Of a DNA stretch of 64,000 bases, positions 58,489 to 64,000 are shown piece by piece. Within the stretch, counting starts at the first letter, position 1. Each line of letters opens with the position of its first letter. Under the pieces are notes generated by a model. That model saw only the letters and a program-made list of their open reading frames with translations. It was not told where the DNA came from and ran no database searches. Origin of the DNA: Acrocarpospora pleiomorpha. GTDB lineage: Bacteria; Actinomycetota; Actinomycetes; Streptosporangiales; Streptosporangiaceae. A program made the translations under genes and the position numbers. The DNA is taken from positions 1-64,000 of the forward strand of contig NZ_BLAF01000042.1 of assembly GCF_009687885.1 (NCBI RefSeq), in the 5' to 3' direction.

Positions 58489-60699
58489 TCACAACTTTTC
58501 GAGTTTGGCGTACGCGAGGATCAGCGTCTTCTGGCCGGAGGAGCCGAAGTCGATTTTGGCGCTGGTTTTGCCGTCTTTGCCCTCAATGGAGATGACGGTG
58601 CCGAGACCGAAGGAGTCGTGGGTGACACGATCGCCGGGGTTGAGGTTGGGGATGGCGCGGTCGGAGGACTTGGCCGGGGAGGTGCGGGCGGTGGCAGCGC
58701 GCCAGGCGTTCTTCTTGGGGTCGTTGCGCCAGTCGATCAAGTCTTGGGGAACCTCGCCGAGGAAACGGGAGGCGGGGTTGAAGGAGGGAGCGCCCCAGGA
58801 GGTGCGGACGGCCGCGCGGGAGAGGTAGAGGCGCTGTTCGGCTCGGGTGATGCCGACGTAGGCGAGGCGGCGTTCTTCCTCGAGTTCCTTCGGATCGCTC
58901 AGCGAGCGCATGTGCGGGAAGACGCCGTCCTCCAGCGCGGTCAGGAAGACGACCGGGAACTCCAGGCCCTTGGCGGTGTGCAGGGTCATCAGGGTGACCA
59001 CGCCGCCGTGGTCCTCGCCTTCGGGGATCTGGTCGGCGTCGGCGACCAGCGAGACCTGCTCCAGGAAGTCGACCAGCGTGCCCTCCGGATTGGCCCCCTC
59101 GAACTCGGCGGCCACCGAGATGAGCTCGTTCAGGTTCTCCAGCCGGCTCTCATCCTGCGGATCGCCCGAGGTCTCCAGCTCGGTCCGGTAGCCGGTCCCG
59201 GCGAGCACCTCTTCGGCCAGATCGGAGAGCGGCAGTTCCTTCGCCCGCAGGTCGTCGAGCATGGCGATGAACTCCTTGATCGCGTTCAGCGACCGGGTGG
59301 CCAGCGCGGGCGCCTCGTCGGCCCGGCGCAGCGCCTCCCAGAAGCTGATCCGCTCCCGCCCCGCGAACGCCTCGATGGTCGCCTCGGCCCGATCCCCGAT
59401 CCCCCGCTTGGGCACATTAAGAATGCGACGCAACGACACGGTATCGCCGGGATTCGCCAGCACCCGCAGGTACGCCAGCAGATCCTTGACCTCTTTACGC
59501 TCGTAGAACCGAACCCCCCCGACCACCTTGTACGGCAACCCGGTCCTGATGAAGATCTCCTCGAACACCCGGGATGCCGAGTTGGTCCGGTAGAACACCG
59601 CCACCTGCCCCGGCGTGATCTCCTCCTCGTCGTGCAGCCGGTCGACCTCCTGCGCGACGAACATCGCCTCGTCGTGCTCGTTGTCGGCCACATACGCCAC
59701 GATCTTGGGACCCGCGCCCTGATCCGACCAGAGACTCTTGGGCTTACGACTGGCGTTCCGGGAGATCACCGCATTCGCGGCGTTCAGAATCGTCTGCGTC
59801 GACCGGTAGTTCTGCTCCAGCAGGATCGTCTTGGCCAGCGGGTAATCCCGCTCGAACTCCAGGATGTTCCGGATCGTGGCCCCCCGGAACGCGTAGATCG
59901 ACTGATCCGCGTCCCCGACCACGACCAGTTCCGCGGGCTCCAGCGGCTCCCCGTCCACATCCGTGGTCCGCGTCCCCACCAGCTCTTTGACCAGCGTGTA
60001 CTGCGCGTGGTTGGTGTCCTGATACTCGTCCACCATGACATGCCGGAACCGCCGCCGGTAATGCTCGGCCACATCCGGGAAGAGCTGGAACAACGCCACC
60101 GTGTTCATGATCAGGTCGTCGAAGTCCATCGCCCCGGCCTCGACGAGCCGCCGCTGATACAGCTTGTACGCCTCCGCGATCTGCTTCTCCAGATGCGTCT
60201 GCGCCTTGTCCGCCGCCGTGTCGTAGTCGACCAGCTCGTTCTTGAGGTTGCTCACCTGCGCCGAGAACGACCGCGGCGGATACTTCTTCGGATCGAGGTC
60301 AAGCTCCCGGCACACCATCGCCATCAGCCGCTGCGAGTCGGCCTGGTCGTAGATCGAGAAACTGGACGGCAGGTCCAGCCGCTTGGACTCGCGCCGCAGG
60401 ATCCGCACGCACGCGCTGTGGAACGTCATCACCCACATCGCCTTGGACCGCGGCCCGACCAGCTTGTCGACCCGTTCCTTCATCTCCTTGGCGGCCTTGT
60501 TGGTGAAGGTGATCGCCAGGATCTCCCCCGGATGCACGTGCCGCTCCGCCAGCAGATACGCGATGCGATGCGTGAGCACGCGCGTCTTCCCCGACCCGGC
60601 CCCCGCGACGATCAGCAGGGGCCCGCCCTGATGAACCACGGCCTCCCGCTGCTGGGGATTCAGGCCGTCTAGCAAGGGGTGGGTTACGAGGCTCGACAC
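58489..60699 (-). CDS. pcrA: ATP-dependent DNA helicase PcrA/UvrD
   Basis: 736 residues from GTG 60699. SF1A motifs: LNPQQREAVVHQGGPLLIVAGAGSGKTRVL (Q and I), FTNKAAKEMKERV (Ia), VMVDEYQDTNHAQY (II), VVGDADQSIYAFRGA (III), LEQNYRSTQTIL (IV), VTLMTLHTAKGLEFPVVFLTALEDGVFPH (V) and EERRLAYVGITRAEQRLYL (VI). The C-terminal tail with GDRVTHDSFGLGTVISIEGKDG is the Tudor-like RNA-polymerase-binding module of PcrA. Works in repair and transcription-replication conflict resolution. Confidence 0.97.
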   Translation of the reverse strand: MSSLVTHPLLDGLNPQQREAVVHQGGPLLIVAGAGSGKTRVLTHRIAYLLAERHVHPGEILAITFTNKAAKEMKERVDKLVGPRSKAMWVMTFHSACVRILRRESKRLDLPSSFSIYDQADSQRLMAMVCRELDLDPKKYPPRSFSAQVSNLKNELVDYDTAADKAQTHLEKQIAEAYKLYQRRLVEAGAMDFDDLIMNTVALFQLFPDVAEHYRRRFRHVMVDEYQDTNHAQYTLVKELVGTRTTDVDGEPLEPAELVVVGDADQSIYAFRGATIRNILEFERDYPLAKTILLEQNYRSTQTILNAANAVISRNASRKPKSLWSDQGAGPKIVAYVADNEHDEAMFVAQEVDRLHDEEEITPGQVAVFYRTNSASRVFEEIFIRTGLPYKVVGGVRFYERKEVKDLLAYLRVLANPGDTVSLRRILNVPKRGIGDRAEATIEAFAGRERISFWEALRRADEAPALATRSLNAIKEFIAMLDDLRAKELPLSDLAEEVLAGTGYRTELETSGDPQDESRLENLNELISVAAEFEGANPEGTLVDFLEQVSLVADADQIPEGEDHGGVVTLMTLHTAKGLEFPVVFLTALEDGVFPHMRSLSDPKELEEERRLAYVGITRAEQRLYLSRAAVRTSWGAPSFNPASRFLGEVPQDLIDWRNDPKKNAWRAATARTSPAKSSDRAIPNLNPGDRVTHDSFGLGTVISIEGKDGKTSAKIDFGSSGQKTLILAYAKLEKL

Positions 60700-60705
60700 T
60701 CCCCT

Positions 60706-60711
60706 AGGTTA
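60706..60711 (-). promoter_or_regulatory. -10 element of a probable leaderless promoter for pcrA
   Basis: Minus-strand TAACCT, six bases (AGGGGA), then GTG 60699. The hexamer overlaps the stop codon of the upstream gene. The intervening AGGGGA could instead act as a short-spaced Shine-Dalgarno. Confidence 0.4.
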
Positions 60712-61575
60712 TTGCCGCCGACCGACAACTCGCTGCGCTCCAGCGGAAGACTCCCCCCGGACCCCTTCGATAAAGCCGCATTGGCGGGTAAGGCCGGGAT
60801 CGGGGTCGAGGTCGGTGTCCAGCATGAACCCCGGCACGTATCCCCACGCGTCGAGTTCTCGCTTCCCGGCCGAATGATCACCCTGGGTGTAGTACCAGAT
60901 GTCGTTTCCGCCCTGATGCCGTTCGCCCTTGGCCCAGCACACGAACCAGCTCGGATTGGACTCCAACTGGCCGACGATCACCCCGGTGCGCGGGAATTCG
61001 TACACGTCCGCGCCTGGGGTGTTTGGGCATTCGTACAGGCCGGTCCAGGTCTGTCCCTGCCGGGCGTCGGTAATCGTCGTCGAGGTGGGCGCGCATCGGG
61101 GCACCGCGTCCCCGGGCGGTGCGGCGGTGTTGACGAACGGCACCTCGGCGGAGGATCGGGTCAATCCCCAGAGCGCGCCCGCCAATCCGAAGGCGACGGC
61201 GAGCACGACGACGCCGATGGGCTGGCGTTGCCGTACCGGACGAGGAGCAGGGGCGGGGGCGGTTTCCCGGTTGGCCAGGGCGGACCAGGCCGCGTGCCAG
61301 CGGCGGGTCTGGTCCTGGATCGTCTTCGGGGAGCGTCCGCCGTGGGTCAGGCAGGCCTCGACGAAGCGCAGGGTCGCGGCTTCCGGCGGGCGGCTGAGCG
61401 GGTTGCGGCCGATCAGGTTGGAGATCGCCGACGGCGCGAGGCCGGAGTTCTTCGACAAGGTCGCGTATTTGGGGCGACCGCACCACGCGTGTAATTCGCG
61501 GAGTTTCTCGGTGAACTCGGGCCAGCCGGTCGCGCCCTCCGGGGCGGGCGGAGGCGGATCGTCGCTGACGGCCAT
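60709..61575 (-). CDS. Membrane-anchored HTH protein with extracellular Cys-containing module
   Basis: 288 residues from ATG 61575 (GAGGGGG 10 nt upstream). N-terminal Xre-like HTH (~18-75): YATLSKNSGLAPSAISNLIG. A linker and one helix follow (~120-138: GVVVLAVAFGLAGALWGL), then an extracytoplasmic part. Its last ~75 residues (VYEFPRTGVIVGQLESNPSWFVCWAKG ... WGYVPGFML) resemble an SH3-like module also found in the next two genes. Cytoplasmic HTH plus outside sensor-like domain suggests a one-component membrane regulator. The family is not named. Confidence 0.75.
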   Translation of the reverse strand: MAVSDDPPPPAPEGATGWPEFTEKLRELHAWCGRPKYATLSKNSGLAPSAISNLIGRNPLSRPPEAATLRFVEACLTHGGRSPKTIQDQTRRWHAAWSALANRETAPAPAPRPVRQRQPIGVVVLAVAFGLAGALWGLTRSSAEVPFVNTAAPPGDAVPRCAPTSTTITDARQGQTWTGLYECPNTPGADVYEFPRTGVIVGQLESNPSWFVCWAKGERHQGGNDIWYYTQGDHSAGKRELDAWGYVPGFMLDTDLDPDPGLTRQCGFIEGVRGESSAGAQRVVGRRQ

Positions 61576-61780
61576 GGCACTCGGCCCCCTCAAAGAGCCG
61601 GACGTTTTCGGCACGGTCATCATGCCGGGCGCGCAACCCAGAATCAACCGATTCTGAACGAACCCCCTCACCTGGGAGAACGCCGTTCAGAACGGTTCTG
61701 GGCGGTTACCCCCTGACGTCCGCCGCCCACCGCGTGGCTTGATTTCGGTCGACACCCCGACGAGTCATGAGGAGGACTCA

Positions 61781-62128
61781 ATGCGTACAACCGCCCGGCT
61801 CGTGCTCATCGCGGCGCTCGCCTTCTTCGCGGCGGCCGTGCTCCCCTCGGCCGCTCAAGCCCTACCCGGCACGTACGTCACCACGTACGCCGACGCACCC
61901 GGACGCCCCCGCCCCTGCCTGAACGACACCCCCACATGCCGCCCGGTCGGCATCGTCAAGCGGGGCTCGCACCTCATCTACTGCCAGACCATGGGCGCCA
62001 CCGTCGTCCTGGGCGGCTATGTCAGCAACTGGTGGGTCATGACTGACCTCGGCACGGGCCGCGTCTTCATCCCCGCCCTCTATGTCGATAACTGGGACTT
62101 GGTCTCCATGAGCCTCCCCTACTGCTGA
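61781..62128 (+). CDS. Small secreted SH3-like protein
   Basis: 115 residues from ATG 61781 (GAGGAGGA upstream). Signal peptide ~1-28 (ends SAAQA), then a single module: YVTTYADAPGRPRP, GIVKRGSHLIYCQTMGATVVLGG, NWWVMTDLGTGRVFIPALYV and a final Cys. The same layout appears at the C-terminus of the downstream M23 protein, so this looks like a free-standing wall-binding or inhibitor-like module. Divergent from the HTH gene. Confidence 0.75.
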   Translation: MRTTARLVLIAALAFFAAAVLPSAAQALPGTYVTTYADAPGRPRPCLNDTPTCRPVGIVKRGSHLIYCQTMGATVVLGGYVSNWWVMTDLGTGRVFIPALYVDNWDLVSMSLPYC

Positions 62129-62213
62129 ACCCCTCCCCAGCACCACCACTCGTACCAGTCACGCCCACAAAAATTCACGTTTTGTTGAATTAATCTGAAA
62201 GGAAAGAATCCCG

Positions 62214-63122
62214 ATGTCAGCTCTCTCCCTGCTCCGCCGCCCGGCATTCGGCCGGTCCGTCCTGCTCGCGCTCACCCTGGCCGCGGCGGCACTGCCCATC
62301 GCCACCCACACGGCAGCCTCCGCCAGTGCCAAGGTCGCCATGACCGCCCGCCCCGACTTCCAGCTGCCCTTCCCCTGCGGCCAGCAGTGGCGCCTCGACA
62401 CCTGGGCGCATTCCCCCGCCCTGGACATGGTGAAGGAGCCCAACCAGGTCGGCACCGAGGGCGCGCCGTTCGTGGCCGCCGCCGCGGGCCGGGTCGTGCA
62501 GTCCTTCTTCCACTCCAACGCCGGCAACATGATCCAGATCGACCACGGCGGCGGCTGGTTCACCACCGGCATCCACCTCCAGTCGCGGGCCGTCGGCGTC
62601 GGCGCCGTCGTCTCCAAGGGCCAGGTCATCGGCGCCGTCGGGCGGACCGGGCCGACCTCCAACAACCACCCGCACCTGCACTTCGAGCAGGCCTTCGACA
62701 GCAACGGCGACGGCGTGGCCAGCTGGGGCGCGGCCGGCACCGAGCGGGTCTCCCAGGTGTTCAACGGCGCCACCTACGGCACCGCCAACGGCCAGACCTA
62801 CCGCAACGTGAACAGCTGCGGCGGCACCCAGCCCCCGCCCCCGCCGGCCAGGTACTACGTCGACACCTTCGCCGCCGCCCCCGGCTACTCCACCCCCGGC
62901 GGCACCCGCACCGGCACCCTGAACGCGGGCACAAACTACGTGTTCTGCAAGGTCTGGGGCCCGATCGTGCAGGTCGGCAGCGCCTACAACCACTGGTGGC
63001 TGAGGACCGACCTGGACAGCGGCAGCCCTTGGCAGAACCAGTACGTCTCCGCCTACTACCTGACCCGCTGGGGCAATGACGAAGCCAAGGACAACAACGG
63101 CGTCGTCATCCGCGACTGCTAG
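62214..63122 (+). CDS. Secreted M23 (LytM-like) peptidase with SH3-like C-terminal module
   Basis: 302 residues. Signal peptide ~1-38 (ends ASASA). Peptidase core: Zn ligands His66 and Asp71 (AHSPALD), His121 (TTGIHLQS) and His154-x-His156 (HPHLHFE), an intact lysostaphin-type set. After a Pro-rich linker (TQPPPPPAR) comes an SH3-like module (~217-302): YYVDTFAAAPGYSTPGG, TNYVFCKVWGPIVQVG, YNHWWLRTDLDSG, terminal Cys. It probably cuts peptidoglycan cross-bridges, with the module aiding wall binding. Confidence 0.88.
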   Translation: MSALSLLRRPAFGRSVLLALTLAAAALPIATHTAASASAKVAMTARPDFQLPFPCGQQWRLDTWAHSPALDMVKEPNQVGTEGAPFVAAAAGRVVQSFFHSNAGNMIQIDHGGGWFTTGIHLQSRAVGVGAVVSKGQVIGAVGRTGPTSNNHPHLHFEQAFDSNGDGVASWGAAGTERVSQVFNGATYGTANGQTYRNVNSCGGTQPPPPPARYYVDTFAAAPGYSTPGGTRTGTLNAGTNYVFCKVWGPIVQVGSAYNHWWLRTDLDSGSPWQNQYVSAYYLTRWGNDEAKDNNGVVIRDC

Positions 63123-63226
63123 ATCCCTTTCCTCCTGGTACGGCTTCCGCCCGTGTGGCGGGAGCCGTACCGGAATTACCGGCGGGGCTTGAGAGTTGGC
63201 GCTGGAGACTCAAGGAGGAAACGCCC

Positions 63227-63946
63227 GTGTTGGACCCAGCGGACATCGGCAAGGTTCTGGTCGTCACCGCGCACCCGGACGACATCGACTTCGGCGGCGC
63301 CGGGACGATCGCGGCCTTCGTCGATCGCGGCGTGGAAGTGGTGTATCTGCTGGCCACGTCCGGCGACGCGGGCGGTTTCGACCGTACGGTGAACGCCGAG
63401 CACATGGCCGAGATCCGGCACGCCGAGCAGGTCGCGGCGGCCAAGCAGGTCGGCGTCACCGACGTACGCAACCTCGGCTACCCGGACGGAATGCTCGAAC
63501 CCACCCTGGCCCTGCGCCGCGACATCGCCCGCGTCATCCGCCAGGTACGGCCCGACCTCGTCATCACCTCCACCCCCGAACGCAACTACGCCCGGATCGG
63601 CCCCAGCCACCCCGACCATCGCGCGGTCGGCGGCGCGACCCTGGACGCGGTGTATCCGGACGCCCGCAATCCGTACGCGTTCCCCGAACTCCTCAACGAC
63701 GAGGGCCTGGAGGCTTGGACCGTCCGCGAGGTGTGGCTGATCGGCTCACCGTCACCGAACCACTACGTGGACATCACGACCACGGTCGACCGCAAACTCG
63801 CCGCCCTCCGGGCCCATGAGACCCAGACAGGTCACATGCCCGACCTGGAGAAGATGGTGAAGACATTCCTGGCCAACCACGCGATTCAGGCGGGCCTGCC
63901 CGAGGGCTCTTTCGCGGAGGCGTTCCTGGTGGTGCCGACCGGCTGA
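63227..63946 (+). CDS. PIG-L/LmbE-family deacetylase
   Basis: 239 residues from GTG 63227 (AAGGAGGAAA upstream). VLVVTAHPDDIDFGGAGTIAAF (AHPDD Zn motif), ATSGDAGGFDR, EIRHAEQVAAAKQVGV, NLGYPDGML and GPSHPDHRAVG (HPDH). The family removes N-acetyl from GlcNAc conjugates; MshB and Mca of mycothiol metabolism belong to it. At 239 residues it is shorter than MshB, so the substrate is left open. Confidence 0.9.
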   Translation: MLDPADIGKVLVVTAHPDDIDFGGAGTIAAFVDRGVEVVYLLATSGDAGGFDRTVNAEHMAEIRHAEQVAAAKQVGVTDVRNLGYPDGMLEPTLALRRDIARVIRQVRPDLVITSTPERNYARIGPSHPDHRAVGGATLDAVYPDARNPYAFPELLNDEGLEAWTVREVWLIGSPSPNHYVDITTTVDRKLAALRAHETQTGHMPDLEKMVKTFLANHAIQAGLPEGSFAEAFLVVPTG

Positions 63947-63972
63947 GGCCTGGAAATGTCGGTGTGAAGGCG

Positions 63973-63978
63973 TAGGGT
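63973..63978 (+). promoter_or_regulatory. -10 element of a probable leaderless promoter at the right edge
   Basis: TAGGGT, six bases (CGCGGC), then GTG 63985. Same geometry as the other leaderless candidates in this window. Confidence 0.4.
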
Positions 63979-63984
63979 CGCGGC

Positions 63985-64000
63985 GTGAGCGAAGAGGCGA
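63985..64000 (+). CDS. Start of a gene cut by the window edge
   Basis: GTGAGCGAAGAGGCG reads MSEEA and runs off the window. The only support is the TAGGGT hexamer six bases upstream and the end of the previous gene 38 bp before. Confidence 0.3.

Overview
The window looks like chromosomal DNA of a high-GC Actinomycetota (about 70% GC by eye). Starts are a mix of ATG, GTG and TTG, many gene junctions are 4-bp ATGA/GTGA overlaps, and several genes look leaderless. The gene order lpdA-like / GGCT-like / purine nucleoside phosphorylase / phosphosugar mutase / adenosine deaminase / thymidine phosphorylase / cytidine deaminase recalls the Rv3303c-Rv3315c neighbourhood of Mycobacterium. The Tad locus, EssC-type ATPase, DUF6350 and DUF3017 genes suggest a Streptosporangiales-like organism. 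That placement is an inference, not a sequence match. I see no rRNA, tRNA, CRISPR array, insertion sequence or phage gene.

Layout. 1-1341: a proline-rich repeat ORF open at the left edge, then a G-rich stretch with an 18-bp tandem repeat. 1342-8232 (minus): one tightly overlapping Tad/Flp pilus operon (CpaB-like, TadZ-like, TadA/CpaF, TadB, TadC, Flp pilin, two TadE-like and one TadG-like pseudopilin). 8233-9324: a gene-free stretch with an AT-rich island and a cluster of DnaA-box-like sites. 9325-15077: a very large EssC/EccC-type ATPase carrying three low-complexity insertions, and a convergent WXG100 gene. 15078-20131: biotin-dependent acyl-CoA carboxylase alpha subunit with a duplicated translation start, then two membrane proteins that share one cytoplasmic domain. 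20128-38787: redox flavoenzyme and a nucleoside salvage island (PNP, phosphosugar mutase, adenosine deaminase, BmpA-type lipoproteins with an ABC importer, cytidine deaminase, thymidine phosphorylase), interrupted by a divergent MFS/MarR pair and followed by an M20 amidohydrolase and a GCS2-type ligase. 39035-45461: cell-envelope genes, trpS and galE. 45528-50097: a receptor kinase with an extracellular solute-binding domain, then icd, DUF3017 and citrate synthase. 50279-63946: FHA-HTH regulator, purN-purH, two membrane proteins, sucCD, a B12-binding protein, PcrA helicase, three genes sharing an SH3-like module, and a PIG-L deacetylase. A new gene probably starts at 63985.

How the genes fit together. 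Imported nucleosides (BmpA-ABC) would be deaminated (Add, Cdd) and phosphorolysed (PNP, DeoA). The resulting pentose-1-phosphate could be isomerised by the neighbouring mutase. Citrate synthase, Icd and SucCD supply TCA-cycle steps.

The most unusual property is the density of short tandem repeats. Inside genes the periods are multiples of three (81, 135, 36, 24, 36 and 33 bp) and keep frame; between genes other periods occur (about 67, 70 and 83-97 bp). The clearest case is a 10 x 36-bp array in a TadE-like gene. It repeats the residues just before the prepilin cleavage site, so the expansion sits in a leader that is probably removed from the mature protein.
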